Assembly: GCA_963708245.1 (NCBI GenBank) | Contig: OY970201.1 | Coordinates: 2,480,001-2,544,000 of the forward strand | DNA: 64,000 nucleotides | From: CAVYXK01 sp963708245 | GTDB taxonomy: Bacteria; Pseudomonadota; Alphaproteobacteria; Acetobacterales; Acetobacteraceae | Reading direction: 5' to 3' | Position numbers and translations under genes: made by a program | Notes under the pieces: model-generated | What the model saw: the letters and a program-made list of their open reading frames with translations, nothing else | The model's database searches: none | Told to the model about the DNA's origin: nothing | In this document: one piece after another, positions 8,640 through 17,522 of the stretch | How positions within the stretch are numbered: the stretch's first letter is position 1 | How the letters are laid out: each line of letters opens with the position of its first letter

Positions 8640-8853
8640 TCCCGTCCGGGTCGGTTTCCAGCGTGAGCACCTGATGCCCCTGTTCGATGGCGTTGCGCGG
8701 GACGTTGCGGAGCGGTTCCTCGCCGCGCAGGCGAACCCGCAGCACCTGGCCGGACGCCATCCGGTCGAGCGCCAGGCGCGTGCGAACGAAAGTCATCGGG
8801 CAGGTGTCCCGCGTAATGTCCAGTTCCTGGTCGACGGCTTGGGTCTTAGTCAT
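8611..8853 (-). CDS. TusA-family sulfurtransferase (SirA-like) protein
   Basis: An 80-residue protein of the TusA/SirA/YeeD fold. The motif DTCPMTFVRTRLALDRM carries the conserved cysteine-proline pair (CPxP in classical TusA, here CPMTF) where persulfide is held. In E. coli TusA relays sulfur to tRNA 2-thiouridine synthesis. The variant motif and lack of tusBCDE neighbours make the partner unknown. It overlaps the end of rimI by 29 bases in convergent orientation, so its mRNA end would be antisense to rimI. Confidence 0.85.
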   Translation of the reverse strand: MTKTQAVDQELDITRDTCPMTFVRTRLALDRMASGQVLRVRLRGEEPLRNVPRNAIEQGHQVLTLETDPDGISTLLLRKG

Positions 8854-8920
8854 GATACTCGGCTAATTCTTGGGCCGGCTGGGCGCGACTGTAAAGAAGC
8901 TTGAAACGGCGCAAATATCA

Positions 8921-8950
8921 TTGATGACAGACCCTGGATCACAATATATG
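8921..8950 (+). promoter_or_regulatory. Candidate promoter of the MucR gene in an AT-rich patch
   Basis: TTGATG (8921-8926) and TATATG (8945-8950) are 18 bases apart within 8900-8960, an unusually AT-rich patch in this GC-rich region. MucR proteins bind AT-rich DNA and commonly repress their own promoter, so autoregulation is plausible. The match is judged by eye. Confidence 0.4.
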
Positions 8951-8982
8951 TAGTGAATTGTCCGCCTCGAAAGGGATTGCGA

Positions 8983-9396
8983 ATGGCCGAGCATCCGGCG
9001 AATACAAGTGTGCTTGGACTGACCGCGCAAATCGTGTCCGCCCACGTGTCCAATAACTCGGTCTCTCCGGATGCGCTGCCGTCGTTGATCCAGGAGGTTT
9101 ACAAGACGCTGGCCGGGGTCGGCAAAGAGCCGAACGAGCCGGAGCGGCCGCAGCCAGCCGTGCCGGTGAAGAAATCGGTATTCGCCGATCACATTATCTG
9201 CCTGGAAGACGGCAAGAAGCTGAAGATGCTGAAGCGGCATCTGAAGACCGCCTACAACATGACCCCCGACCAGTATCGCGACCGCTGGGGATTGCCGCCC
9301 GACTATCCGATGGTGGCGCCGAACTATGCCCGGCACCGTTCTTCACTGGCCAAGAAGATCGGGCTCGGCACCAAGCCGCGCTCCGGGCGCAAATAG
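8983..9396 (+). CDS. mucR: MucR/Ros family transcriptional regulator
   Basis: A 137-residue regulator. The ATG at 8983 is chosen over upstream codons because AAGGGA lies 6-7 bases before it. The C-terminal half carries the prokaryotic zinc finger: CLEDGKKLKMLKRHLKTAYNMTPDQYRDRWGLP supplies the Cys and His ligand region, followed by the typical YPMVAPNYARHRSSLAKKIGLG. The N-terminal half is the oligomerisation region. MucR/Ros proteins are global H-NS-like regulators of exopolysaccharide, motility and cell-cycle genes in alphaproteobacteria. It is monocistronic, followed by fur after about 150 bases. Confidence 0.93.
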   Translation: MAEHPANTSVLGLTAQIVSAHVSNNSVSPDALPSLIQEVYKTLAGVGKEPNEPERPQPAVPVKKSVFADHIICLEDGKKLKMLKRHLKTAYNMTPDQYRDRWGLPPDYPMVAPNYARHRSSLAKKIGLGTKPRSGRK

Positions 9397-9552
9397 CGCG
9401 CCGACCTCGTTGCCAGGCGGGTGTCGCAGTCGGCGTTTGCGCCAGCGCCCCTCGGCCCGGTAAGCTCCCTATGGTCCGTCGGCGCCAGACGCCGAATCGC
9501 ATGGCGGACGGGTGGGCGCCGCTGATCGGCTTGGGGGACCGCGAGGATCCGG

Positions 9553-10068
9553 ATGGAATCGCGCATCGAGCGCCTCTGTATCGAACGAGGCTTGAAGATG
9601 ACCGGCCAGCGGCGCGTGGTCGCCCGTGTGTTGTCCGATTCCTCGGATCACCCCGATGTCGAGGAGCTGTATCGTCGGGCCGCAGCGCTCGATGAGCGGA
9701 TTTCGATCGCCACCGTCTACCGCACGGTCCGTCTGCTGGAAGAGAAAGGTATCCTGGAGCGGCGCGACTTCGGCGGCGGGCGCGCCCGCTACGAGCCGAC
9801 CGAGCACGGCCATCATTACCACTTGATCGACGTGGATTCGGGCAAAGTGATCGAGTTCCAGGACCCAGCGCATGAACGGCTGATGCAGGTGATCGCCGAA
9901 CGGCTGGGCTTCGAGTTGGTTTCGCTGCGATTGGAACTGTTTGGCCGCCGTCTCACGCTGGGCGAGAAGCGGGAGCGAACGACGCCATCGCTCAGTCGTC
10001 CGGCCGCGATCGATGCGCCCGAGATCGATCCACAGCATGACAGGGCGCCGCGATGGGCGCCGCGGTGA
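9553..10068 (+). CDS. fur: Fur family metal-responsive regulator
   Basis: A 171-residue Fur-fold protein: N-terminal winged helix (TGQRRVVARVLSDSSDHPDVEELYRRA, then ISIATVYRTVRLLEEKGIL) and C-terminal dimerisation domain with metal ligands in EHGHHYHLIDVDSGKVIEF. The CxxC pair of E. coli Fur is absent (SGKV instead of CGKV), as is usual for alphaproteobacterial Fur/Mur proteins, so it may sense Mn or Fe. GAGGA upstream supports the start at 9553. The 3' end overlaps the acyltransferase gene by 16 bases, suggesting co-transcription. Confidence 0.9.
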   Translation: MESRIERLCIERGLKMTGQRRVVARVLSDSSDHPDVEELYRRAAALDERISIATVYRTVRLLEEKGILERRDFGGGRARYEPTEHGHHYHLIDVDSGKVIEFQDPAHERLMQVIAERLGFELVSLRLELFGRRLTLGEKRERTTPSLSRPAAIDAPEIDPQHDRAPRWAPR

Positions 10069-10901
10069 CGGCCGCCCCCCCGCTCCGCCGCCGATCCAGC
10101 CGCGCGCCAGAGTTTCCTGAGGTGCGCGCCGGAAACCTCGGCGTACGGCTGGCCGTCACCCGCGCCGAACGCGATGCGGTGCAGGCGCTGCGCTACCGTG
10201 TCTTCTATGCCGAGATGGGCGCTGCAGCAGACCCGATCACCGCCGCATCCTGCCGCGACCGCGACATTTTCGACGCAGTCGCGGACCATCTTTTGGTGAT
10301 CGATCACGCGATCGGCCCAGGTGCGGAAGGGGTGGTCGGCACCTATCGCCTCATCCAGCGGGAAGCGGCGGCGCGGATCGGCCGGTTCTACTCAGCCGGT
10401 GAATACGACATCACTCCGCTACTCGGCTTTCCCGGACGCCTGCTGGAGCTCGGCCGGTCCTGCGTCGATGCCGGCTATCGCAACCGTGCCGCGATGCAGC
10501 TTCTCTGGCGCGGCATCGCCGCCTACGTGTTCCAGTACCGGATCGATCTCATGTTCGGCTGTGCCAGCCTGCCGGGCACCGATCCGGACGCGCTGGCCGC
10601 CGAGTTGACATATCTCTATTACAACCATCTTGCGCCGCCGGCACTGCGTCCGCGGGCGCTGCCGGATCGCTATGTCGATATGCGCCAGATGCTGCCGGGC
10701 TCGATCGATCCGAAGCGCACGCTCAATCTGCTGCCGCCGCTGATCAAGGGCTATCTCCGCCTCGGCGGCTTCGTCGGCGACGGTGCGGTGATCGACCGAC
10801 AATTCAACACCACGGATGTCGCTGTTGTCGTCAAGACCGACCTCGTCACCGACAAATACTACCGCCATTACGAGCGCCAGCTCCGCGAAGCGCTCGACTG
10901 A
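10053..10901 (+). CDS. olsB: OlsB-like L-ornithine N-alpha-acyltransferase
   Basis: A 282-residue GNAT-related protein of the hemolysin/OlsB family. OlsB transfers a 3-hydroxyacyl chain from acyl-carrier protein to ornithine, the first step of ornithine lipid synthesis at the inner membrane. Landmarks are ERDAVQALRYRVFYAEMG near residue 40, LLELGRSCVDAGYRN, and LLWRGIAAYVFQYRIDLMFGCASLPGTDP. No olsA acyltransferase lies adjacent; the next gene is lnt, another membrane acyltransferase. The ATG overlaps fur by 16 bases. The family also includes proteins of unproved substrate, so the ornithine specificity is inferred. Confidence 0.82.
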   Translation: MGAAVTAAPPLRRRSSRAPEFPEVRAGNLGVRLAVTRAERDAVQALRYRVFYAEMGAAADPITAASCRDRDIFDAVADHLLVIDHAIGPGAEGVVGTYRLIQREAAARIGRFYSAGEYDITPLLGFPGRLLELGRSCVDAGYRNRAAMQLLWRGIAAYVFQYRIDLMFGCASLPGTDPDALAAELTYLYYNHLAPPALRPRALPDRYVDMRQMLPGSIDPKRTLNLLPPLIKGYLRLGGFVGDGAVIDRQFNTTDVAVVVKTDLVTDKYYRHYERQLREALD

Positions 10902-12468
10902 TCGGCCGACATCGTCGCGTGGTCGGACGTCGCGACCAGGTCTGACCGCCTGGCTGACGGCGCTGCGGGGCTGGCGGGCGGACTTGGCGGCGTTCGCGCT
11001 CGGCATGCTGTCGGCGACGGCGCTGCCGCCGGTCTATGCATTGCCGGTGCTGCTGCTTGCTGTCCCAGGACTTCAGCTGCTGATCGACGGAGCGCGCGGA
11101 CCGGCGGTGGCTGCCCGGCGCGGCTGGTGGTTCGGCTTCGGCCTGCATCTGATCGGCCTCTATTGGGTCACCGAGGCGATCCTGATCGAGGCGGCACGGT
11201 TCTGGTGGTTCGTGCCGATTGCCGTGCCGGCTCTGGCGGCGACGCTGGCGCTGTTCATTGCCCCGGCGGCAGCACTGGCGCGGTGCGCCAGGCCCGGCTG
11301 GCCGCGCGCACTGGCGCTGGCAGGTGCGTGGGTGCTGGGTGACCTCGCGCGGCAGTTCGTGCTGACCGGCTTTCCGTGGAATTTGTGGGGCAGCGACTGG
11401 GAGTTTCCGGGGCGGCTGGGCGACGTGTTCATCCAGCCGGCGGCATGGGTGAGCATTCATGGGCTCACATTCGCAACGGTCCTATTCGCCAGCGTGCCGC
11501 TGCTGGGCTGGCGGTGGCGGGCAGCCGGCGCGATGCTGCTGGCGGCGTGGGCGGCCGCTGGGCTGCTTCGCCTGGACAGCCTGAAACCGGCGGCGCCGCC
11601 GGGACTGAACGTGGTGCTGGTGCAGGGCGACATCGCAGAGGGGCAGAAATGGGACCGTGCCCTCGCCCTGAGCATATTCAACCGTTATCTGGACCTTACG
11701 CGTGAGGGCGTGGCCAAGGCTGGTCCTGGCCCTAAAGTCGTGGTCTGGCCGGAAGCCGCGAGCCCATTCCTGCTTGACCGAGATCCGGCCGCACGACAGG
11801 CGATCGATGCGGCCGCCGGCGGCGCGCCGGCGCTGATCGGGGCGGTTCGCTTCGACCGGGCGGGGCGGCCGCGCAACACGCTATTTGCCTTCGAGGGCGA
11901 TGGGACGATCGCCGGGGTGTACGACAAATGGCATCTGGTTCCGTTCGGCGAGTATCAGCCGCGCTGGGTGCCGATTCCCGTGCAGGTGGTACCGGGCGGC
12001 GGTTTCTCCCGCGGCAGCGGGCCGGCGACGCTGCATGTGCCGGGTCTGCCGCCGGTCGGGCCGTTCATCTGCTACGAGGCAATTTTCCCAGGGGAGATCA
12101 TTAATGAGGCGGATCGGCCCGATTGGATGGTCAACGTCACGAACGACGCTTGGTTCGGAAATTCGACCGGCCCACGACAGCATCTCGCGGCGGCCCGCAT
12201 GCGCGCTGTCGAGGAGGGACTGCCGTTGATGCGCGCAGCCAATACCGGCATATCCGCCGCTTTCGACGCGCATGGGCACGAGCTGGCGCGACTGGGGCTC
12301 GAGCGGACCGGGTTCCTTGTCGTCCCACTACCAGGCAGGCTGCCGCCTACCCTGTTCTCCCGGTTCGGGTTACCGATTCCGTTGGGGATCGCGGGTGTAG
12401 CACTTGGGTTCGGCTTGCTGGCCGGCCGTCGCTTCTCTCGGCTGGGGCGTGCCGGGCGCAATTTGTAG
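10816..12468 (+). CDS. lnt: Apolipoprotein N-acyltransferase Lnt
   Basis: Lnt adds the third acyl chain to the N-terminal cysteine of lipoproteins at the outer face of the inner membrane. The N-terminal half is a bundle of membrane helices starting around ADLAAFALGMLSATALPP. The C-terminal half is a nitrilase domain with Glu313 (WPEAASPF), Lys371 (YDKWHLVPFGEY) and Cys419 (FICYEAIFPG), numbered from the ATG at 10816. The start is uncertain. That ATG overlaps olsB by 86 bases and adds an S/T/R-rich leader; the next in-frame ATG at 11005 would cut into the first membrane helix. A rare TTG or CTG between them is possible. Confidence 0.92.
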   Translation: MSLLSSRPTSSPTNTTAITSASSAKRSTDRPTSSRGRTSRPGLTAWLTALRGWRADLAAFALGMLSATALPPVYALPVLLLAVPGLQLLIDGARGPAVAARRGWWFGFGLHLIGLYWVTEAILIEAARFWWFVPIAVPALAATLALFIAPAAALARCARPGWPRALALAGAWVLGDLARQFVLTGFPWNLWGSDWEFPGRLGDVFIQPAAWVSIHGLTFATVLFASVPLLGWRWRAAGAMLLAAWAAAGLLRLDSLKPAAPPGLNVVLVQGDIAEGQKWDRALALSIFNRYLDLTREGVAKAGPGPKVVVWPEAASPFLLDRDPAARQAIDAAAGGAPALIGAVRFDRAGRPRNTLFAFEGDGTIAGVYDKWHLVPFGEYQPRWVPIPVQVVPGGGFSRGSGPATLHVPGLPPVGPFICYEAIFPGEIINEADRPDWMVNVTNDAWFGNSTGPRQHLAAARMRAVEEGLPLMRAANTGISAAFDAHGHELARLGLERTGFLVVPLPGRLPPTLFSRFGLPIPLGIAGVALGFGLLAGRRFSRLGRAGRNL

Positions 12469-12514
12469 AAATAGTGCGACTCACGGCACGAATTTCCTGA
12501 ATTTAATTCACCTG

Positions 12515-12543
12515 TTGACAATTCTCGGTTGTAGGTTTACGGT
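12515..12543 (+). promoter_or_regulatory. Sigma-70-like promoter of the HTH regulator gene
   Basis: A perfect TTGACA at 12515-12520 is followed after 17 bases by TACGGT at 12538-12543, which keeps the TA...T positions of a -10 box. The start codon lies about 70 bases downstream. The region 12490-12550 is AT-rich relative to its surroundings. Confidence 0.55.
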
Positions 12544-12613
12544 TATCCAACACTCCACAGGGATAGCCGCCATCGTATGCGGCGGAGTGCAAGTTGTGCA
12601 GACGGGGGCGTAC

Positions 12614-13099
12614 ATGCTTGACGAGACCAAAGAAAGTCCAGCGCAGATGCGCGCCAGCCCGGCCAGCGGGGGGGACAAGGATGCGCGTCCGAGTCCGATC
12701 GATGTGCATGTGGGCTCGCGCATTCGGCTGCGTCGGACCCTGCTTGCCATGTCGCAGGAGCGGCTCGGCGATGCGCTGGGCCTGACCTTCCAGCAGGTGC
12801 AAAAGTACGAGCGCGGGGTGAACCGCGTGGGTGCGTCGCGGCTGTTCGACCTTTCGCGGGTGCTGGACGTGCCGATCAGTTTCTTCTTCGACGACATGCC
12901 GGAGGCCGTTGCCGGCCAGAACGCCATGGGCGGGCGCCGCTCCGTCGGCATGGCCGATGGCCAAGACCCGTTCGGAGACGATACGATGAGTCGCAGGGAA
13001 ACGCTGGAACTGGTGCGCGCCTATTATCGAATTGCCGATCCGGCCTTGCGCAAGAAGGTGTTCGAGCTGATCAAGTCGATGGGGCCTACGGAGGGCTGA
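12614..13099 (+). CDS. HTH (Cro/CI-type) transcriptional regulator
   Basis: A 161-residue DNA-binding protein of a type found in nearly all alphaproteobacteria. The segment PSPIDVHVGSRIRLRRTLLAMSQERLGDALGLTFQQVQKYERGVNRVGASRLFDLSRVL, quoted in parts here, covers the five-helix HTH at about residues 28-90 with the recognition helix near FQQVQKYE. A C-terminal helix (RRETLELVRAYYRIADPALRKKVFELIKSM) probably mediates oligomerisation. The position downstream of lnt is conserved in related bacteria, where metK and trmB often follow; those genes are absent here. Targets are unknown. Confidence 0.88.
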   Translation: MLDETKESPAQMRASPASGGDKDARPSPIDVHVGSRIRLRRTLLAMSQERLGDALGLTFQQVQKYERGVNRVGASRLFDLSRVLDVPISFFFDDMPEAVAGQNAMGGRRSVGMADGQDPFGDDTMSRRETLELVRAYYRIADPALRKKVFELIKSMGPTEG

Positions 13100-13166
13100 T
13101 TGGGGCCATGGCGTCGGGTGTGGTCCGCGCCAGCCACGCATGACTATTTTCGTTTAGGTTTGTATA

Positions 13167-13679
13167 TCAGTCGCGCAATTGCGGGTTGTCGAAAACGGGG
13201 TTGCGCAGCCGATACAATGCGGCGCTCAGCGCCGCCGCCAAGTCGCGTTTCTCTGCCTCCCCTAACGTAGCGCCGATTTCCCGCCGCAGCTCACGGGCGA
13301 CCAACAGCAGCCGCGGAACACGGCCCGGCACATCTTCCAGCACCACGTTCAGCCAGCCATGTGGCAGGTTCTCTGTCTGCTTGCGTCCCGACGCGTCGGT
13401 ACGGATCAGATGCAGACCGGCCTCCGTCAGCAGCACGAGCTCGCTCTGGCGCGCGCGGCGCGCGTTCAGCCGGAGCAGCAGGATCGCGAACGCCACCTCG
13501 ACCACGCTGAAGGCGACGACCGGCCAGGCGCGCAGCAGCAGGAAGCGCAGTACGGTAAGCGCACTGCACGCGGCGATTGCGACAATGAGGATGCGCAGCC
13601 CGCGCGGTGAAAGGCTGCGATACGGGACGATCGTGGCCTCGAACAGGATGGGGGCGCCGACGGGCGGGCTGCTCTCCAT
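13167..13679 (-). CDS. DUF2244 membrane protein
   Basis: A 170-residue protein with two adjacent membrane helices (LRILIVAIAACSALTVLRFLLL and WPVVAFSVVEVAFAILLLRL) after a short N-terminal arm, followed by a soluble domain with LHLIRTDASGRKQTENLPHGWLNVVLE. This matches the DUF2244 family of integral membrane proteins of unknown function, often encoded near nth or cytochrome oxidase assembly genes. The start at 13679 was chosen from the conserved N-terminal pattern (PILFEATIVPYRSLSP). It is divergent from nth, which begins 73 bases away. Confidence 0.8.
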   Translation of the reverse strand: MESSPPVGAPILFEATIVPYRSLSPRGLRILIVAIAACSALTVLRFLLLRAWPVVAFSVVEVAFAILLLRLNARRARQSELVLLTEAGLHLIRTDASGRKQTENLPHGWLNVVLEDVPGRVPRLLLVARELRREIGATLGEAEKRDLAAALSAALYRLRNPVFDNPQLRD

Positions 13680-13752
13680 GACAGCACTGTAGCGCATTGA
13701 CGGCGTCGGTAGTGCTCTTGCAGCGCGGTCACGGAAACGCGACAACCCCGGC

Positions 13753-14448
13753 ATGAAGCCGGCTGCCCGCCGCTCGCGCACGATGACGCGCGCCGATGTG
13801 CGCCATTTCCTCGAGGCGCTCGCCCGCGCCATGCCGGACCCGCGGAGCGAGCTCGACTTCATCGATCCCTACACCCTGCTGATCGCGGTGGTGCTGTCGG
13901 CGCAGACCACTGATGCCGCGGTCAATCGGGCAACCGAGACCCTGTTCCAGGAAGCCGCCACGCCGGCTGCGATGGTGAAACTCGGTGTGGAGGGCGTGGC
14001 TCGGCACATCCGCACGCTGGGGCTCTGGCAGGGCAAGGCACGCAACGTGGTGGAGCTGTCGCGGCAGTTGCTCGAGCGCCATGGCGGCGAGGTGCCGCGC
14101 GATCGCGCAGCGCTGGAGGCGTTGCCGGGCGTCGGGCGCAAGACCGCCAACGTGGTGCTGAACGTTGCATTCGGGGAAAACACGGTCGCCGTCGATACGC
14201 ACATCTTCCGATTAGGCAATCGCACCGGGATCGCTCCCGGGAAGACGCCGCTCGAAGTGGAGCTGGCGTTGCTCGAGCGGGTACCGGCGGAATTCTTGCA
14301 CAACGCGCATCACTGGCTCATTCTACACGGGCGCTATGTCTGCAAGGCACGCGTGCCGGAGTGCTGGCGTTGCGTGGGCGCCGAATGGTGCCGCTATCCG
14401 GACAAGACACCGGTGCCGGCGCCGGCCAGGAAGAAACAATCCGCATGA
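13753..14448 (+). CDS. nth: Endonuclease III
   Basis: A 231-residue bifunctional DNA glycosylase/AP lyase that removes oxidised pyrimidines. The helix-hairpin-helix LPGVGRKTANVVLN contains the catalytic lysine, and the catalytic aspartate lies in VDTHIFRL. Four cysteines near the C-terminus follow the C-x6-C-x2-C-x5-C spacing (CKARVPECWRCVGAEWC) and bind a 4Fe-4S cluster. The start at ATG 13753 could be replaced by ATG 13783. The stop overlaps the ATG of the next gene (ATGA), an unexpected coupling to an amidohydrolase. Confidence 0.95.
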   Translation: MKPAARRSRTMTRADVRHFLEALARAMPDPRSELDFIDPYTLLIAVVLSAQTTDAAVNRATETLFQEAATPAAMVKLGVEGVARHIRTLGLWQGKARNVVELSRQLLERHGGEVPRDRAALEALPGVGRKTANVVLNVAFGENTVAVDTHIFRLGNRTGIAPGKTPLEVELALLERVPAEFLHNAHHWLILHGRYVCKARVPECWRCVGAEWCRYPDKTPVPAPARKKQSA

Positions 14449-15509
14449 GCGAAGCCGGCCCGATCGACTGCGACCTTCATCCGACCGTGCCGGGGCTGAA
14501 GGCGCTGCTGCCCTATCTGGATGAGCACTGGCGCGAGACGGTGGTGCGTCGGGGATTCGATGAGTTGGTGCCGATCTCCTACCCGAGCGTCAACCCGCTG
14601 ACGGCGCGCGCGGACTGGCGGGACGCGCAAGGCAAGGGCGCCACCACGCCGGAGCGTCTGGCGGTGGAGGCGCTGGCGCCGTTCGGGACCGAGCTCGCCA
14701 TCTGCAACTGCCTGTATGGCGCGCAGGTCCCGTTCAGCGAGGACATCGCCGCGGCGTTCTGCCGCGCGGTGAACGACTGGATGGCGCGCGAATGGTTGGA
14801 TCGGGACAAGCGGCTGCGTGCCTCGATAATCGCGCCGATGCTGAATGCCGAGCTGGCCGCCGACGAAATCGAGCGCGTGGCATCCGATCGCCGTTTCGTG
14901 CAAGTCCTGCTGTTAGTTAGCGGCGAGCTGCCCCTGGGCCGGCGGCAGAACTGGCCGATCTATGCCGCCGCGGAACGCCACGGGCTACCGGTCGGCATCC
15001 ATGCCGGCAGCACCTATCGCCACCCGGTTACCCCCGTCGGTTGGCCAAGCAGCTTCGTCGAGGACTACATCGACCAAGCGAGCGGCTTCCAGTCGCAGCT
15101 CACCAGCCTGATTACTGAGGGAGTATTCAGCAAATTCCCGGGACTGACCGTGGTGCTGCTGGAATCCGGGGTGACCTGGCTGCCTGCCTATCTCTGGCGG
15201 CTGACCAAGTTCTGGAAAGGGTTGCGCAGCGAGGTGCCGTGGGTGTCCGACCCGCCATCCAGCATCGTTCGTGAGCGGGTGCGGCTGACCCTGCAGCCGT
15301 TCGATGCCCCGCCCGAGCCCGGCGCCGTAATGCGGGTGATCGAACACATCGGCTCGGACGAGACGTTGCTGTTCTCCACCGACTACCCGCACTGGCAGTT
15401 CGAGGGCACCGCTGTCATCCCGGAAGGGCTCGACGCGGCGTTGGCTCGGAAGATCATGGTAGAAAACCCCCGGCGGACCTATTCTCGGCTACAGGAGACC
15501 GTGTCATGA
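14445..15509 (+). CDS. Amidohydrolase family protein (PF04909 type), copy 1
   Basis: A 354-residue TIM-barrel metal-dependent hydrolase of the ACMSD/amidohydrolase-2 group. The usual N-terminal D-x-H-x-H metal site is reduced to DCDLHP. HAGS at about residue 187 and STDYPHWQF near 308 carry the other expected ligands, the last being the typical terminal Asp of this family. Relatives decarboxylate or hydrolyse ring-cleavage products, but no specific substrate can be read out. The start overlaps nth and its end overlaps the second copy by four bases, forming an operon of related enzymes. Confidence 0.8.
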   Translation: MSEAGPIDCDLHPTVPGLKALLPYLDEHWRETVVRRGFDELVPISYPSVNPLTARADWRDAQGKGATTPERLAVEALAPFGTELAICNCLYGAQVPFSEDIAAAFCRAVNDWMAREWLDRDKRLRASIIAPMLNAELAADEIERVASDRRFVQVLLLVSGELPLGRRQNWPIYAAAERHGLPVGIHAGSTYRHPVTPVGWPSSFVEDYIDQASGFQSQLTSLITEGVFSKFPGLTVVLLESGVTWLPAYLWRLTKFWKGLRSEVPWVSDPPSSIVRERVRLTLQPFDAPPEPGAVMRVIEHIGSDETLLFSTDYPHWQFEGTAVIPEGLDAALARKIMVENPRRTYSRLQETVS

Positions 15510-16630
15510 ACGTGGATGTCCTGAACCGCTCCGGCACCCGGCCGGCAACCGAATCGAAACTGGCGATCGCCGACTGCGATGTGCATCCGCGCCCGCGCGG
15601 CTCCGGCATCGGTGGGGTCAGCAAGGTGCTATATCCCTATCTGCCGAAGCGCTGGCAGGAGCATGTGGCGACGTTCGGCCTGACCTATCGTCAGCCTTGG
15701 GAGAAAGGCTCCGCTTACCCGAAGGGTCAGCCACTGGCGTGCCGCCGCGATGCCTGGCCGGAAGGCGACTCGCCCGGCAGCGATCTCGCCTTCATGGCGG
15801 CGCAGCACCTCGATCCGAACAACGTCGCGCTTGGCATCCTTAACCCGCTGACCAGCGGTCAGGGAGCGCAGAATCCGGAGCTGTCGGCGGCTGTCACGCA
15901 CGCCGCAAACGAGTGGCAGGTGGCGGAATGGACGTCGAAGGACAAGCGGTTGCGCGCATCGGTGGTGATTCCGTTTGAGGATGCGGCCGCCTCGGTGCGT
16001 GAGATCGAGCTTCGGGCTGGCGATCCCAATTTCGCTCAGGTGCTGTTCCTGAGCCGTACCGCCGATCCGCTCGGGCACCGCCGCTACTGGCCGATCTATG
16101 AGGCTGCGGCAGCTGTCGGGCTGCCGGTCGGGGTGCATGCCTTCGGCTATGGCGGCTGGCCGATCACCGCCGGCGGTTGGGGGTCTTATTACATTGAGGA
16201 GATGGTCGGCCACGCCCAGGCCCAGCAGGCACTGCTGGTCAGCATGATCTTCGAGGGCGTGTTCGAGCGGTTCCAGACATTGAAGGTGGTGCTGATCGAG
16301 GCCGGCCTGGCCTGGGCTGCGTCGCTGGCGTGGCGGATGGACCGGCAGTGGGCGAAGCTGCGGGGCGAGGTGCCGCAAGTGAAACGACCTCCGTCGGAAT
16401 ACATGCGCACGAATGTCTGGTTCACCACGCAGCCGATCGAAGAGCCCGAGCCGCGCGAGCAGCTGGCGGAGACGATCGACTGGATCGGCTGGGACCGCGT
16501 CCTGTTCGCTACCGACTATCCGCACTGGGATTTCGACGACCCGGCACATGCATTGCCGATCCGCATGACGGATGCACAGCGCCGGGCGGTGTTCCTGGAG
16601 AACGCGAAGGCGGTGTACGGGGTGGCGTAA
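15506..16630 (+). CDS. Amidohydrolase family protein (PF04909 type), copy 2
   Basis: A 374-residue paralogue of the preceding gene, starting within its stop region (ATGA). It shares CDVHPRP at the N-terminus, LPVGVHAFGYGG around residue 208, FEGVFERFQTLKVVLIEAGLAW and the closing ATDYPHWDFDDP. The two proteins may form a heteromer or act on successive substrates; tandem pairs of this family are common near xenobiotic or gallate-type catabolic genes. The conserved HWDFDDP end is a strong family signature, whereas the two-histidine metal motif at the N-terminus is again incomplete. Confidence 0.8.
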   Translation: MNVDVLNRSGTRPATESKLAIADCDVHPRPRGSGIGGVSKVLYPYLPKRWQEHVATFGLTYRQPWEKGSAYPKGQPLACRRDAWPEGDSPGSDLAFMAAQHLDPNNVALGILNPLTSGQGAQNPELSAAVTHAANEWQVAEWTSKDKRLRASVVIPFEDAAASVREIELRAGDPNFAQVLFLSRTADPLGHRRYWPIYEAAAAVGLPVGVHAFGYGGWPITAGGWGSYYIEEMVGHAQAQQALLVSMIFEGVFERFQTLKVVLIEAGLAWAASLAWRMDRQWAKLRGEVPQVKRPPSEYMRTNVWFTTQPIEEPEPREQLAETIDWIGWDRVLFATDYPHWDFDDPAHALPIRMTDAQRRAVFLENAKAVYGVA

Positions 16631-16679
16631 CGCCCGAGGCCGCAGGCACAGGCGCTGGACATGTAGAAGGCTACGAACT

Positions 16680-17522
16680 GTGCTGACGATAGATGCTCAA
16701 GTACATGCTTACGAGCGCAACCACCCAGGCAGACCCTGGGCTGCCGTTCTTCAGGGACCCCCAGAGGTCACCGGCGACGACATGGTGGCTGCCATGGACT
16801 CCGTCGGCGTCGATGGCGCGCTGTTGGTCTCGCCATTCACCATGTACGGCTACGACGCCGGTTACGCCGTCCAGGTCCATGCCGCTCATCCCGGCCGCTT
16901 CGGGCTGATCAAGCCGGTTGATCCCACCGACGCCGCGGTGGCCAACACGATCGCCGAGTGGGCAGCGATGGATGGCACGGTCGGGATCCGGCTCATGCTG
17001 AATCGTGGCGCTTCGACTGATGCCGCAGATCCAGGCCTTAATCGGGTTCTGGCCGCCGCAGCGCGGCACGCACTGCCGGTCAACGTGCTTTGCTGGGGGC
17101 GCCTGGAGCAGGCAGGGTTGCTGGCTACGCGGAACCCAGACACAGTGCTGGTGATCGATCATCTTGGGCTGCAGCAACCGTTCGAGCCGCCACCTCCCGC
17201 AGAGCCGTTTGCCGACTTACCGAAGCTGCTGGCTCTGGCGGCGCACGACAATATCATGGTCAAGATCACCGGGGCCTGCACGCTGTCGCACGAACCGTTC
17301 CCGTACAACGACATATGGGACCCGCTTGGTCGTATCTTTGATGCGTTTGGCTTCGATCGGTGCATGTGGGGCACCGACTGGACCCGGGCGGTCGCGTTGC
17401 TGACATACGAGCAGGGGGTCGAGGCGTTCCGCGTTACCGATCGCTTGTCTAATACCGACCGGGCGGCGCTGATGGGCGAGACGGTGCGGCGTGTTTATAA
17501 GTGGGCGCCGGCGAGGGGTTGA
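16680..17522 (+). CDS. Amidohydrolase (COG3618-like TIM barrel)
   Basis: A 280-residue predicted metal-dependent hydrolase from a different branch than the two upstream genes. The GTG at 16680 is preceded by AGAAGG at 16665-16670 and gives the family-like N-terminus LTIDAQVHAYERNHPGRPW, with a DxxVH metal motif. Conserved features are LLVSPFTMYGYD, HPGRFGLIKPVDP, VLVIDHLGL and FGFDRCMWGTDWTRA. Relatives include lactonases such as 2-pyrone-4,6-dicarboxylate hydrolase. The gap of about 50 bases from copy 2 suggests one transcription unit of three hydrolases. Confidence 0.75.
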   Translation: MLTIDAQVHAYERNHPGRPWAAVLQGPPEVTGDDMVAAMDSVGVDGALLVSPFTMYGYDAGYAVQVHAAHPGRFGLIKPVDPTDAAVANTIAEWAAMDGTVGIRLMLNRGASTDAADPGLNRVLAAAARHALPVNVLCWGRLEQAGLLATRNPDTVLVIDHLGLQQPFEPPPPAEPFADLPKLLALAAHDNIMVKITGACTLSHEPFPYNDIWDPLGRIFDAFGFDRCMWGTDWTRAVALLTYEQGVEAFRVTDRLSNTDRAALMGETVRRVYKWAPARG

